A stretch of DNA of 64,000 nt from Micromonospora inyonensis (GCF_900091415.1 NZ_FMHU01000001.1:2046001-2110000); one strand, 5' to 3'. Shown: positions 30,550-39,739, counted from the stretch's first letter. Notes: generated by a model not told the origin, from the sequence alone. Numbers and translations are program-made.

Positions 30550-30552
30550 TAG
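29461..30552 (+). CDS. IS630 family transposase
   Basis: 363 residues and apparently intact. An N-terminal HTH (NTDVATALGVHLSTVGKWRR) is followed by a second HTH and the DDE core: Asp in LYVDEKSQIQ, Asp in LICDNYGTHK and Glu in WINQVERWFGYL. The frame ends GAEH with TAG, whose TA is the right-hand target duplication, so the host supplies the end of the stop codon. Confidence 0.93.
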   Translation: MPRTGRPIPPLVLSDEERATLVRWSRRAKSAQVLAMRAKIILGCAEGASNTDVATALGVHLSTVGKWRRRFLRERLDGLIDEQRPGRPPSISLDQVEQVVVATLERTPRNATHWSRKSMAERSGLSKSTIGRIWRDFGLKPHRADTFKLSTDPQFIEKVVDVVGLYHNPPERAVVLYVDEKSQIQALDRSQRVLPMMPGMPERRTHDYARNGITSLFAAFNIADGTVISQLHRQHRATEFKKFLATIDKTVPAELDVHLICDNYGTHKTPAIRAWLARHPRFHMHFTPTGPSWINQVERWFGYLTEQKIRRGAHKSVQSLEADIRAWIADWNSNPRPFVWTKTAEEILDSLARFCRRISGAEH

Positions 30553-30762
30553 CAACCAGCACGCCGCCACCGCTGCCGCGGCGGACGTCGCCCGCCGGTC
30601 GCCCACGGCTACCCGGGCGCAGCACCGGCAAACCCGCCACCGCCGGCCAGCGACCCGTGGTGGGTCGTACCTCGTCGTGGCCCGGTGGCGGGCGTGCCGG
30701 CGGCCAAGCCGGGTAACGCACGCGGAGCCGGCGCAGCGGCCGGCGGTTGCGGAGGTCGGACC

Positions 30763-31425
30763 ATGGACGTACGCACCACCGAGACGGCGATACCCGTCGC
30801 GAACGCACCCTCGGGGGCTGCGCTCACCGCGGACCTGTTCGTGCCCGCCGAACCGGTCGGGGTGGTGCTGTTCGCGCACGGCAGCGGTTCCTCCCGGCGC
30901 AGTCCGCGCAACATGGCCGTGGCGCACACGCTCAACGACCGGGCGCTCGCCACCGTCCTGGTGGACCTGCTGACCCCGGGGGAGGAGCGGGTGGACGAGC
31001 GGACCGCCGAACTCCGCTTCGACATCGGCCTGCTCGCCGGACGGCTGGTGGGCATCGTCGACTGGCTGGCCGCCGAGCCCGCGCTGGGGCGGCTGCCGAT
31101 CGGCCTTTTCGGGGCGAGCACCGGGGCGGCCGGGGCGCTGGTCGCGGCGGCGGACCGGCCGGACCTGGTCCGGGCGGTGGTCTCCCGGGGCGGTCGCCCC
31201 GACCTGGCCGGTGCCGCCCTGTCCCGGGTACGTGCACCGAGCCTGCTCCTGGTCGGCGGCCGGGACGAGCAGGTGCTGGCGTTGAACGAGTCCGCCCTGT
31301 CCCGGCTCGACGGGGTGGGCGAGCTTCGGGTGGTGCCCGGCGCGACGCACCTCTTCGAGGAGCCGGGCACCCTGGAACAGGTCGCCGACGAGGCCGGTGG
31401 CTGGTTCACCACCCACCTGCGCTGA
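30763..31425 (+). CDS. Alpha/beta hydrolase, dienelactone hydrolase-like
   Basis: 220 residues from the ATG at 30763, seven bases after GGAGG; an upstream GTG at 30685 gives an unlikely Gly/Ala-rich extension. The fold is shown by FAHGSGSSR (oxyanion region), the nucleophile elbow GASTGAAGAL, an Asp in VGGRDEQVL and a late His in GATHLFEEPG. Phosphoribosyltransferase-associated and dienelactone-type hydrolases share this layout. Substrate unknown. It lies 211 bases right of IS630, so its original upstream region may have been replaced. Confidence 0.85.
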   Translation: MDVRTTETAIPVANAPSGAALTADLFVPAEPVGVVLFAHGSGSSRRSPRNMAVAHTLNDRALATVLVDLLTPGEERVDERTAELRFDIGLLAGRLVGIVDWLAAEPALGRLPIGLFGASTGAAGALVAAADRPDLVRAVVSRGGRPDLAGAALSRVRAPSLLLVGGRDEQVLALNESALSRLDGVGELRVVPGATHLFEEPGTLEQVADEAGGWFTTHLR

Positions 31426-31454
31426 GCCCGACCCCCGGAGGGCCGGGGCCGGCG

Positions 31455-32609
31455 TCAGGCGGGGCCGGCCTCCGGGCCGGGCCCGGCGACATCCGGCAGG
31501 CCGAGGGCCTGCTGACGGGCGGCCTGCTGGCGGTACCGCTGGATGGTGTCCACCACGCGGTAGGCGACGGCGGCGATCGGCACCGACACGAAGGCGCCGG
31601 CGATACCGGCGACCAGCGTGCCGGCGGTCACCGCCACCAGGATCACCGCCGGGTGCAGCCGTACCTGGCGCTTCATGATCAAGGGCTCCAGCAGGTTTCC
31701 CTCGGTCTGCTGAACGGCGATCACCGCCGCGAGCACCAGCAGCGCCGTGCCGGGACCGTTGGCGGCGAGTGCCACCAGGACGGCGACCGTGCCGGCCACG
31801 GTGGCCCCGATGATCGGCACGAACGCGCCGATGAAGGTGATCAGCGCCAGCGGGAAGGCCAACGGCACACCGAGCAGCACCAGGGCCAGCCCGATGCCGG
31901 CCGCGTCGATCAGGGCGATCATCATCGTCCCCCGGCTGTACGCGCCGAGCGTGCGCCAGCCCGCCCGCCCGGCGGCGGCGGCCATCGCCCGGTTCCGCTC
32001 GGAGATCCGCCGCAGCACCCAGTGCCACATCGCCCGGCCGTCCTTGAGCAGGAAGAAGAGCAGGACGAGGGAGAGCAGCACCGACCCGGCCACCTCGGCG
32101 GCGGTCCGGGCGCCGGACACCGGATCCGGCGAACTGCGGTCCATGCCGGCGCGCGCCTGCTCGGTCAGCCGGTCGAGCTGTGCCTCGCTGACCGGCAGCG
32201 TAGTGGTGACGAAGTCCCGGGTCCGCTGCACACCCTGGTCGAGTTCGCCGGCCAGGTCGCGGAACTGGCCGGCGGTCAGGCTCCAGACCAGCGCGGCCGT
32301 GCCGAACAGCACGCCGAGCAGCAGCAGCACGGTGAGCAGCGCGGCGAGCGAGGCGGGCAACCGGAGCCGGCGCAGCAGCCGGGTCACCGGGTCGAGCAGC
32401 GCGGTGAGGAAGAGCGTCACGGCCAGCGCGATGGCCAGTGGGGCGAGCAGCACCGCGATCCTGCCGAGCAGGTAGAGGGCGGCGACCACCAGCACCAGGC
32501 AGGCGCTCCACATGACCATCGAGCGCACCAGCCAGGGCAACCGGTCCCACGTTCCCCGCAGTCCGCCCGCCACGGGCCGGTCCGCCGTACGTCCCTCGTC
32601 GCCATTCAT
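31455..32609 (-). CDS. AI-2E family transporter (PerM/TqsA-like membrane protein)
   Basis: 384 residues from the ATG at 32609; a GTG at 32612 sits one codon earlier, and GAGGAGGG is placed well for both. About seven membrane segments with the long central soluble loop typical of the family (GQFRDLAGELDQGVQRTRDF). The family signature lies in FIGAFVPIIGATVAG and QQTEGNLLEPLIM. Some members export autoinducer-2 or act as ion antiporters; the substrate here is unknown. It converges with the hydrolase gene, with 29 bases between stops. Confidence 0.88.
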   Translation of the reverse strand: MNGDEGRTADRPVAGGLRGTWDRLPWLVRSMVMWSACLVLVVAALYLLGRIAVLLAPLAIALAVTLFLTALLDPVTRLLRRLRLPASLAALLTVLLLLGVLFGTAALVWSLTAGQFRDLAGELDQGVQRTRDFVTTTLPVSEAQLDRLTEQARAGMDRSSPDPVSGARTAAEVAGSVLLSLVLLFFLLKDGRAMWHWVLRRISERNRAMAAAAGRAGWRTLGAYSRGTMMIALIDAAGIGLALVLLGVPLAFPLALITFIGAFVPIIGATVAGTVAVLVALAANGPGTALLVLAAVIAVQQTEGNLLEPLIMKRQVRLHPAVILVAVTAGTLVAGIAGAFVSVPIAAVAYRVVDTIQRYRQQAARQQALGLPDVAGPGPEAGPA

Positions 32610-32813
32610 CACGTCGGCCCTCCTCGATCCCGGCCCGGAGGTACCCGTCCGTCCCGCTCCCGACACCCCCGGCGGAATGATCCCGGTCCGTCACGGGCGC
32701 GATCCGTCTGTCCGCAGACCGCGGAGGAAGCGTGGTCGGTCGGCGGGCAGGGCGAACTGTTTGCCCCTCCGGCCCGAGGGAAGGCAGGGACCGACAACCG
32801 GGAGGGGAAAGCC

Positions 32814-32996
32814 GTGAGTGACTTCATGGACAAGGCGAAGGACCTGGCCGACAAGCACGACAAGCAGGTCGACCAGGGGCTGGAGAAGGGCGGCGACATG
32901 ATCGACCAGCGCACCGGCGGCACGTACGACGAGCAGATCGACAAGGGGGTGGACCAGGCCCAGACGCGTACCGGCGAGGGCGACCAGGTGCGCTGA
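32814..32996 (+). CDS. MT0933/Rv0909-like antitoxin family small protein
   Basis: A 60-residue, strongly charged helical protein (MSDFMDKAKDLADKHDKQVD at the start). It matches the small MT0933-type family annotated as an antitoxin after Rv0909 of Mycobacterium. No partner toxin lies beside it, so a plain stress or DNA-associated role is equally possible. GTG start after GGGAGGGG. Confidence 0.75.
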   Translation: MSDFMDKAKDLADKHDKQVDQGLEKGGDMIDQRTGGTYDEQIDKGVDQAQTRTGEGDQVR

Positions 32997-33136
32997 AGGC
33001 TCCGGGGCGGGCCGGGGGCTCTGGCCAGGATCGACCACTCTCGCTACTATCCGCAGTCAGGCCATGACTCGACGTCGGGTCGTGGGCCGCGGACGTAGCC
33101 GCGCTCGCGCGGCCGCCGACGAGAGGACGTCATCCG

Positions 33137-34333
33137 GTGACCGAGACGATCGCGCACCCGTATCCCTTCAGCCCGCCCGACCGGCTCAACCTCGATCCCC
33201 GGTACGCCGAACTCCGCCGAGACGAGCCACTCGTCCGCGTCCAGCTGCCCTACGGCGAGCCGGCCTGGCTGGCCACCCGGCACGCCGACGTCCGCATGAT
33301 CCTCGGTGACCCCCGGTTCAGCCGGGCCGCCTCGGTCGGGCGGGACGAGCCGCGTAACGTGCCGGAGCAGCGGGAGTCCGGCATCCTCGGGATGGATCCG
33401 CCGGAGCACACGCGACTGCGGCGGGTGGTGGCGAAGGCGTTCACCGCCCGCCGCGTCGAGCAGCTCCGGCCGGGCACCCGCCGGGTCGCCGGGGACCTGG
33501 TCGACGGGATGATCGCCGCCGGCGCCCCCGCCGATCTGGTCGTCCACCTGGCGACACCGCTGCCGATCCGGGTCATCTGCGACCTGCTCGGTGTGCCGGT
33601 CAGCGACCAGGACCGGTTCCACACCTGGTCCGAGGCGATCGTCTCGACCACCGCGCTCAGCCCGGAACGGGCCCGGGAGTACGTCGACAACCTGCTCGGG
33701 TACATGGCGGGGCTGGTCGAGCAACGCCGGACGACCCCCACCGACGACCTCATCGGCGCGATGGTGCGTATGCGCGACTCCGACGGCGACCGGCTCAGCG
33801 AGGACGAGTTGGTCAGGCTCGCCGCCGGCCTGCTCGCCGCCGGGCACGAGACCACGGTGAACCAGATTCCCAACCTGGTCTACGTGCTGCTGACCAACCC
33901 CGAGCAGTGGGCGCGACTGTGCGCCGAGCCCGGTCTGGTGCCGAGCGCCGTCGAGGAGCTGATGCGGTTCGTCCCGCTGGGCGCGACCGCCGCCTTCCCC
34001 CGTTACGCCATCGAGGACGTCGAGGTGGGTGGCGTGCTGGTCCGGGCCGGTGAACCGGTGGTCGTCTCGATCCACTCCGCCAACCGGGACGAGCGGGTCT
34101 TCGCCGAGCCGGACCGGATCGACCTGGCCCGCCCGGTCAACCCCCACATCGCCTTCGGGCACGGCGTGCACCACTGCGTCGGCGCGCAGCTGGCCCGGAT
34201 GGAACTCCAGGTCGTCCTGGAGACCCTGATCGAACGGACGCCCGGCCTGCGGCTCGCCGTACCCGAACCGGAACTGACCTGGAAGACCGGCCTGCTGGTA
34301 CGCGGCCTGACCAGCCTGCCGGTGAGCTGGTGA
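33137..34333 (+). CDS. Cytochrome P450
   Basis: 398 residues, soluble bacterial class I type. I-helix oxygen-binding motif AAGHETTVNQ lies near residues 234-243, the K-helix ExxR in EELMRF near 276, and the haem loop FGHGVHHCVGAQLA with ligand Cys347. The sequence resembles actinobacterial CYP105/CYP107-like enzymes; the substrate is not predictable. A ferredoxin gene follows after 16 bases and is its likely electron donor. GTG start. No biosynthetic genes flank the pair. Confidence 0.95.
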   Translation: MTETIAHPYPFSPPDRLNLDPRYAELRRDEPLVRVQLPYGEPAWLATRHADVRMILGDPRFSRAASVGRDEPRNVPEQRESGILGMDPPEHTRLRRVVAKAFTARRVEQLRPGTRRVAGDLVDGMIAAGAPADLVVHLATPLPIRVICDLLGVPVSDQDRFHTWSEAIVSTTALSPERAREYVDNLLGYMAGLVEQRRTTPTDDLIGAMVRMRDSDGDRLSEDELVRLAAGLLAAGHETTVNQIPNLVYVLLTNPEQWARLCAEPGLVPSAVEELMRFVPLGATAAFPRYAIEDVEVGGVLVRAGEPVVVSIHSANRDERVFAEPDRIDLARPVNPHIAFGHGVHHCVGAQLARMELQVVLETLIERTPGLRLAVPEPELTWKTGLLVRGLTSLPVSW

Positions 34334-34349
34334 GCGAGAGGAGACCCCG

Positions 34350-34577
34350 GTGACCTCGTCGTGGCGGGTGAGTGTCGATCCCACCCGGTGCATCGGATCC
34401 GGCATCTGCACAGGCGCTGCGCCGGACCACTTCGTCCTCGTCGACAGTCTGTCCTGTCCCCGGAAGGAACTGATCGAGCCGGCGGATCCGGTGATCGACG
34501 CGGCCGAGTCCTGCCCGATGGAGGCCATCCGGGTCTCCGACGCGGCCAGCGACCGGCGGATCGCCCCGGAGATGTGA
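34350..34577 (+). CDS. P450-associated ferredoxin, [3Fe-4S] type
   Basis: 75 residues. Cys14 and Cys20 (CIGSGIC) plus Cys55 (SCPMEAI) are the three ligands of a single [3Fe-4S] cluster; the position that would make a 4Fe cluster is Gly. An extra Cys36 is present. It directly follows the P450 gene after GAGAGGAGA, so the two are co-transcribed and work together. GTG start. Confidence 0.92.
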   Translation: MTSSWRVSVDPTRCIGSGICTGAAPDHFVLVDSLSCPRKELIEPADPVIDAAESCPMEAIRVSDAASDRRIAPEM

Positions 34578-34684
34578 GGCCGGGACGACGCGTGGTGCGG
34601 CGCCCCCGTGGGCCGTGCCCGCCCCCGGAGGCGCCGCGACAGAGGACCGGCGACGACGGCGGTGCCGCCTCGGCCGGTGTCCGG

Positions 34685-35290
34685 TCAGTGGCGCTGCTTC
34701 TCCCGCAGCTCTTCCCTGCTGGTGGGACGCCCGCTGAGCGCATCCCGCATCCGGTCGATCAGGCCCGTGCCGGGAGCGAGCAGCTTGTTCGCGGGCGGGT
34801 GGTCCGGAGCGGCCGGGTGCGGACGGGTCGGGGCGATCTTCTTCGTCGCCTCGACCTTCTCCGCGAGCTCCACCAGTTCCTCGTGCGCGACCGCGGCCCG
34901 CAGGCGGGGGAAGAGGTCGGCCTCCTCCTCCTGCACGTGGTGCCGGATCGTGCTGGTCAGGTGGGCGAGGATCTGGTCGAAGCGGGGGTCGGTGGGGTCG
35001 GCCGACTCCAGTTCCTTCATCGTCCGTTCGGCCTCGGAGTGCTCGGAGATCTCGTGGTCGGCGACCTGGTCGCCGTCGGGGAGTGCCTTCCGGGCAGCCG
35101 GGTAGACGTACGCCTCCTCGGCGACGCTGTGCCGGACCAGCTCGGCGATCACCACGTCGGCGAGCTGCCGGCGGTGCTCCGGGGTGCCCTGCCGGCTCTC
35201 CAGCTCGACGAAGAGTGCCTCGACCTCGCGATGGTCGCTGGTCAGGACGTCGATGACGTCCCGGCCCGCCGTGGCCTGTGGATTGGTCAT
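34685..35290 (-). CDS. Hemerythrin HHE domain-containing protein
   Basis: 201 residues. The four-helix bundle bears the His/Glu iron ligands: LTSDHREVEALF, HSVAEEAYVYP, ADHEISEHSEAE and TIRHHVQEEEADLFP. The last 45 residues form a Pro/Arg-rich tail. Hemerythrin-like proteins bind a di-iron centre and are linked to oxygen or nitric oxide sensing or iron handling. It is alone, with its stop facing the P450-ferredoxin pair. Confidence 0.9.
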   Translation of the reverse strand: MTNPQATAGRDVIDVLTSDHREVEALFVELESRQGTPEHRRQLADVVIAELVRHSVAEEAYVYPAARKALPDGDQVADHEISEHSEAERTMKELESADPTDPRFDQILAHLTSTIRHHVQEEEADLFPRLRAAVAHEELVELAEKVEATKKIAPTRPHPAAPDHPPANKLLAPGTGLIDRMRDALSGRPTSREELREKQRH

Positions 35291-35406
35291 GTCGTTGCCC
35301 CCTGCCGGTGCGAATCGTTGCGGATGCTCCCTCGGTACCCTGCGTTCCGTCGATCAATCCGCGACGTCGGGTGAATCCGGTGCGCCGGCAGGGCCGGACA
35401 CGACGC

Positions 35407-35439
35407 GGGGCCGGTCTCCTGAGACAGGAGACCGGCCCC
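35407..35439 (-). terminator. Perfect 15-bp stem hairpin
   Basis: Bases 35407-35421 pair perfectly with 35425-35439 around a 3-base loop. It lies 40 bases past the stop of the leftward C39 peptidase gene and before the start region of the hemerythrin gene, so it separates two same-strand genes. Confidence 0.85.
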
Positions 35440-35478
35440 GGTGGCGGTCCGGCTGAACGACCGCGACGTCCGCTCCGG

Positions 35479-36231
35479 TCAGGAGCTGTACCCGCGCTCG
35501 GCGATCCAGTGGGCGAGCCGCTCGGTGGTCATCCAGTACTCGCCCACCGGGTCGGCCGGGTCGGCGATCCGGACGACGTCGCCGCCGTCGCGGTATGCCA
35601 CCACGGTCAGGTAGTGGCCGCCCGGGAACGAGTGCACCCGGCCGTCGGTGTCGACCGCGCTGCCCTTGATGTTCGCCACGACCGGATCCCCGGCCTCCAA
35701 CGCGTCGACCACGTCGGCGCGCAGCCGCTCGATCTGCTCACGGCTGGCCGCCGACTCCCGGATCTCCGTCGTCCGGTAGCCGCCGGTCAGCTCGTTGAGC
35801 ACCCGGGTGACGTCCTCGGCCGAGTTGGTGCCCGCTTCGGTGGTGCCGAGCCTCCTGGCCAGTTCGTGCTGGCTCAGGTGCTTGCCGGCCGCGGTGAGGG
35901 CGATCCGGGTCGCGGCCGGTCCGCAGTAGTAGAAGTTCGGCTGGGCCTGGTACTCGATGCCGACCGCACGCTCACGCCGGCGGTCCCGGTCGGCACGGTC
36001 GTCCCGGCGGTCCCGGCCCTCGTCCCGGCGGTCCCGGCCCTCGTCCCGGCGGTCCCGGTCGTCCCGGCGGTCATTCCGGTCACCCTGGTCGGCGCGGGGC
36101 GACGAGGCCGGGAACCGTTCGGCCGGCGGGGGCGCGGCGGCCTGGGCGGCCACGGCCGGTCCGGCGATCGCGCCGCCGGTGAGGACCAGCCCGGCGACCG
36201 ACAGCATGCTTGTGCGCAGCATCCGGTTCAT
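35479..36231 (-). CDS. Secreted C39-like papain-fold peptidase
   Basis: 250 residues. A signal peptide (about residues 1-30, ending AVAAQA) is followed by a very unusual Asp/Arg-rich linker at 45-88, encoded by 21-base tandem repeats (RRDEGRD units). The domain from about 90 has Cys103 in YYCGPAA, His206 in GGHYLTVV and Asp224 in IADPA, the C39_2 triad. It is probably exported and cuts or binds cell-surface peptides. Its target is unknown. It stands alone with a strong terminator. Confidence 0.85.
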   Translation of the reverse strand: MNRMLRTSMLSVAGLVLTGGAIAGPAVAAQAAAPPPAERFPASSPRADQGDRNDRRDDRDRRDEGRDRRDEGRDRRDDRADRDRRRERAVGIEYQAQPNFYYCGPAATRIALTAAGKHLSQHELARRLGTTEAGTNSAEDVTRVLNELTGGYRTTEIRESAASREQIERLRADVVDALEAGDPVVANIKGSAVDTDGRVHSFPGGHYLTVVAYRDGGDVVRIADPADPVGEYWMTTERLAHWIAERGYSS

Positions 36232-36461
36232 GTCGAAGCTCCTTCGGGGGTTGACGTCCGCGCCGGGGGCCGGGGCGCGGGCACCTGCACCGAGTCAGGC
36301 GTTTCGGCTGTCCAGGGGATCGCCCCTGCCGGGGCGTACCGAGGTGTCAACGGCCCGCCCCGGCCAGCCATTCCGCCCGTCCGCCCGGGAGTTCGCCGCA
36401 CCGCCGCCAGGGCAGCCCGGCCGGGGTGTCGGGGATCAGCCCGGGAGTCCGCGGTGCCGAG

Positions 36462-36881
36462 TCAGAGGTTCCCGAGAAGACGGACGACGTTGATCTCGAT
36501 GACCACGCGGGCCGGATTGGGGCGGGGCGGGCGGTACCGCTCGGTGTAGCGGCGTTCCGCCTCGGCCACGGCCGGGGCGTCGGTGCGGACCACCGCCCGG
36601 CCCTCGATGGAGAGCCAGCGCCGGCCGTCGACCTGGCACACCGCCACCGGTGTCCCCGCCGGCCCGGCGGCGGCGATGTGACGGGCCTTGTGGGACGTTC
36701 CCGATGTGATCACCCGGGCCAGGCCGGCCTCCGGGTCGAAGGTCACCCCCACCGGTACGACGTGCGGAGTGCCGTCGGGGCGCAACGTGGTCAGCGTCGC
36801 GAGGTGCCGTTCCCGGCAGAACGCGGCGACCCGCTCGTCGTGCGGGTCCAGATGGTGCCCGCCCCCGGTGCGCTGCCGCAT
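36462..36881 (-). CDS. PPOX-class F420- or FMN-dependent oxidoreductase
   Basis: 139 residues, a split-barrel protein of the pyridoxamine 5'-phosphate oxidase superfamily. Family features include [20 protein letters not shown] at the start of the barrel, the mid-region [15 protein letters not shown] and the C-terminal [16 protein letters not shown]. Rv1155-like members bind F420. The substrate is unknown. Confidence 0.85.
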   Translation of the reverse strand: MRQRTGGGHHLDPHDERVAAFCRERHLATLTTLRPDGTPHVVPVGVTFDPEAGLARVITSGTSHKARHIAAAGPAGTPVAVCQVDGRRWLSIEGRAVVRTDAPAVAEAERRYTERYRPPRPNPARVVIEINVVRLLGNL

Positions 36882-36954
36882 GTCGTCCCCTGTCTGCCGG
36901 TCACCGCGATCATGGCACGATCGTCCGGGCCCGGGGCGGATGTCCGGTCCGTGG

Positions 36955-37749
36955 TCAGGCGACGGCGGCGCGACCCTGGTGGAACTCCGCCCGGACCGGG
37001 CGGTTCCCGGCGAGCGTCGGCTGCTCGGTCCCCGGCAGGGGGAGTACGTCGGAGGTCTCGGGCCTCCGGCCGGTGGCGGCGTACGCCTCCTCCCGCAGAC
37101 TGCGGGCGGACGCGGCGGCCAGCTCCGCGTCGTGCCACGCCGCCCGTTCCCGCTCGGCGGCGGCGCGGTGCCGGGCGAGCAGGTGGTCCCGGGCGGCCCG
37201 CCGCAGCACCAGCTCCTGCTCGACCGGGTGCCGTCGGGGGTCCCATCCGTTGCGGTGTGCGATGGCGTCGTCGAGCTGCTCCTTCGACAGCTCCTGACGC
37301 CCGTGCGCGGCCAGCGCGGCCTGGTGCAGGTAGCGCTCCCGGTCGGCGTACTCGGCCGGGGTCTGTGGCGTACGCGGCAGGGGCAGGGCCGCGGCGGCGT
37401 CCAGGCGGCGCAGCGCCGCCTCGGCGTCCTGGCACGACTGCCAGGCCGCCTCGACCGCCTCCTGGGCGGCGAGCCATTCGGCCCGCCGGCGCTCGGCGGT
37501 CACCGTGGCCCGCTCGGCGGCGACCGCCACCTCCTCGGTGTAGCGGTCGAGGTCCTGTCGTTCCCGGGCCACCTCCAGATGGGGAGGGAGGACGGCCTGT
37601 CGGATCCGGCTGGCCGCGCGGAACCAGTCCGGGCGGACGAGCAGGGTGGCGACGGCGGCCACGACCACGCCGAGGAGGGCCAGCCAGATGACGGCGGCGC
37701 GGGGCACGTCGATCAGGACGGAGGAGAGGACGGTCTGCATCACCAGCAC
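36955..37749 (-). CDS. Membrane-anchored coiled-coil hypothetical protein
   Basis: 264 residues. One N-terminal membrane helix (about 17-38, [20 protein letters not shown]) is followed by a long Ala/Glu/Arg-rich helical region (about 55-215) with coiled-coil character. I do not recognise a family. With one anchor and a cytoplasmic or extracytoplasmic rod it could organise other envelope proteins. The next gene on this strand starts at 38274. Confidence 0.65.
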   Translation of the reverse strand: MLVMQTVLSSVLIDVPRAAVIWLALLGVVVAAVATLLVRPDWFRAASRIRQAVLPPHLEVARERQDLDRYTEEVAVAAERATVTAERRRAEWLAAQEAVEAAWQSCQDAEAALRRLDAAAALPLPRTPQTPAEYADRERYLHQAALAAHGRQELSKEQLDDAIAHRNGWDPRRHPVEQELVLRRAARDHLLARHRAAAERERAAWHDAELAAASARSLREEAYAATGRRPETSDVLPLPGTEQPTLAGNRPVRAEFHQGRAAVA

Positions 37750-37896
37750 CTCGTGACGGGACGGACGGGACAGGACTCGACGGGTGCCCGGTCCGGACGG
37801 GCACGGGGGCGCGAGCGCCTCGGGAGTCCCCGCCCACGGCGGACGTCGACCGGCGGAGGACAGGAACGTCCGGGGCGGTCGGTCGCGGGCGGTCGG

Positions 37897-38274
37897 TCAG
37901 GTCCGGGGCGGTGCGCGTCGGCCCGGGAGCCGCTGCCCCGGGTCGGCGGCCGGCGGCGGAAGCAGGGTGCCCACCCGGGGGGCGGTGCCCAGATCGTCGA
38001 TCGGGCAAACCGGCGGCTGTCCGGTGTCGCACCGGTCCCCGACGGGGCGGGACGACACCGGGGCGCTGACCGGCCGGACGGTCGGTTGCGGGACGACGGC
38101 GACCGGGACCGGCCGGAGCTGGGGCGCGGACGCCAGCGGCGCCTCGGCCGGGGCGCCGGTCGTCCCGCCGAAGGTCAGCGTCAGGACCAGGGCGGTCAGT
38201 GCCAGGCGGGTGAGGACGCGCAGGGCGCGCAGCATCGTCGGCCGGAGCGGGCGGACGAAGGCGGGCGGCTGCAC
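37897..38274 (-). CDS. Hypothetical secreted or anchored Pro/Val-rich protein
   Basis: 125 residues. Two overlapping N-terminal hydrophobic stretches (residues 14-40) look like a signal or anchor. The rest is Pro/Val-rich, with two Cys in GDRCDTGQPPVCPID. No known domain. The start is uncertain: ATG at 38274 or an internal ATG (MLRALRVL) at residue 14. Confidence 0.5.
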   Translation of the reverse strand: MQPPAFVRPLRPTMLRALRVLTRLALTALVLTLTFGGTTGAPAEAPLASAPQLRPVPVAVVPQPTVRPVSAPVSSRPVGDRCDTGQPPVCPIDDLGTAPRVGTLLPPPAADPGQRLPGRRAPPRT

Positions 38275-38456
38275 CGTTCCAACCTATCGGTCGGACCGCC
38301 CGGTCGCCCGTCGGCGACCGTGGTGTGACCGGATCCACCGCCCGTCCCCGGACGCGTCGCCGCTGTTCGAGCCGGGGACGCGGCCCGCCCGCCACGTCCG
38401 GCGCGCCGTGCGGAGCATCGCTCCACAGCGGACGGTTGAGAGCCGACCGGGCGGTC

Positions 38457-38831
38457 TCAGGATGCGGAGGAGGGGGCGGGGGTCGGCTCCTCGTCGCCCG
38501 GTTCGGCGAAGAGCGCGAGCAGGGCTCCGACGTGCTGGTACGCCTCGGCGGGGTGCCGGAACCGCCCGGCGGGGTTCACCGTGTACTCGTTGCGTCGACC
38601 GACCCGGGTGCGTCGGAGGTACCCGCCGGCCTCCAGGTCGGCCACGATCGCCTGCGCGGCCCGTTCGGTGACGCCCACCTCGTCGGCGACGTCTCGAAGC
38701 CGGGCCGTGGGGTTGCGGGCGATGGCGAGCAGTACGTGTGCGTGGTTCGTGAGGAAGGTCCAGTTGCGCTGGCTCCCGTTCTCACGCTGAGTCGTCGCCA
38801 TGACCGTCATGTTATGACCTTCGTTTCGCAT
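38457..38831 (-). CDS. Winged-helix transcriptional regulator (MarR/ArsR-like)
   Basis: 124 residues. The wHTH is clear: HAHVLLAIARNPTARLRDVADEVGVTERAAQAIVADLEAGGYLRR holds the helices, and RRNEYTVNP the wing. A short acidic tail follows. The first 10 residues may not be translated, since an ATG at MATTQREN is also possible. It is divergent from the carbonic anhydrase gene, 149 bases away, and may control it. Confidence 0.8.
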   Translation of the reverse strand: MRNEGHNMTVMATTQRENGSQRNWTFLTNHAHVLLAIARNPTARLRDVADEVGVTERAAQAIVADLEAGGYLRRTRVGRRNEYTVNPAGRFRHPAEAYQHVGALLALFAEPGDEEPTPAPSSAS

Positions 38832-38979
38832 TCACCGCCGCGCCCTCCGGTGTCAACACCTGAAACGCATATCACGTATCCCTTGACGTGGTTTGCGCTC
38901 CGTGTGACCGTGGTGGCGAGCCGTGTCCGCCCTCGTCATGCGTCCGTGCGGGCCGGCCCGGAGAAGGGGTGGGGAAGTC

Positions 38980-39666
38980 ATGACCGTTCCTGCTATGCAG
39001 CAGCCTCCGACGAGTCCCGCGCAGGCGCTGGACGAGCTGCTTGCGGGCAACCGGCGTTTCGTCGCCGGCAGCCCGCTGCATCCCAACCAGGACGCCGGTC
39101 ACCGAACCGCGGTCGCCGACGGGCAGCATCCCTTCGCGGTCCTGGTCGGCTGCTCCGACTCCCGCCTCGCCGCCGAGATCATCTTCGACCGGGGCCTCGG
39201 GGACCTCTTCGTCGTCCGGACCGCCGGGCACACCGTCGGGGCCGAGGTGCTCGGCAGCGTCGAGTACGCGATCACCGTCCTGGAGACCCCACTGGTGGTC
39301 GTCCTCGGCCACGACTCCTGCGGCGCCGTGCAGGCCGCCCGGGAGGCCGACGGCACCGGGGCGACGCCCTCCGGCTACCTGGGGGCGGTCGTCGGCGCGG
39401 TGGTGCCGAGCCTCCGCCGGGCCGCCAGGGAGGGCGTCGACGACATTGACGGGATCGTCGACATCCACATCGACCACACCATCGAACTGCTGCTGGAGCG
39501 CTCGGTGACCCTGAATCGGGCGGTGCGGGACGGGCGGTGCGCGGTGGTCGGCATGTCGTACCGCCTGGCTGCCGGCGAGGTGCGGATGGTCCGCGCGATG
39601 CCCGCCAGCGAGGACGTCACCCTCGTCGCCGGCCCGGCCGCCTTCACGGCCCCCTCCGGCAGCTGA
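38980..39666 (+). CDS. Beta-class carbonic anhydrase
   Basis: 228 residues from the ATG at 38980, preceded by GAAGGGGTGGGGAAG. Zinc ligands are Cys58, His111 and Cys114; the Asp60-Arg62 dyad follows Cys58 in VGCSDSR, and the second motif is LGHDSCGA. It hydrates CO2 to bicarbonate in the cytoplasm. The divergent wHTH gene may regulate it. A bidirectional hairpin ends both this gene and the secreted hydrolase gene that faces it. Confidence 0.93.
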   Translation: MTVPAMQQPPTSPAQALDELLAGNRRFVAGSPLHPNQDAGHRTAVADGQHPFAVLVGCSDSRLAAEIIFDRGLGDLFVVRTAGHTVGAEVLGSVEYAITVLETPLVVVLGHDSCGAVQAAREADGTGATPSGYLGAVVGAVVPSLRRAAREGVDDIDGIVDIHIDHTIELLLERSVTLNRAVRDGRCAVVGMSYRLAAGEVRMVRAMPASEDVTLVAGPAAFTAPSGS

Positions 39667-39739
39667 CCTCCGCCCGGCCGGCGGTGCGGGTGGCCGGCGG
39701 CCCTGGTGGCCCACCGGCGTCGACCCGGTCACGCGAACA

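Noticed and set aside
32814..32996. Toxin-antitoxin pair at the MT0933-like gene
   Set aside because: No toxin-sized partner frame is adjacent on either strand.
33137..34577. P450 plus ferredoxin as part of a secondary-metabolite cluster
   Set aside because: No synthase, tailoring or resistance genes flank it; the neighbours are hemerythrin, peptidase and stress-type genes.
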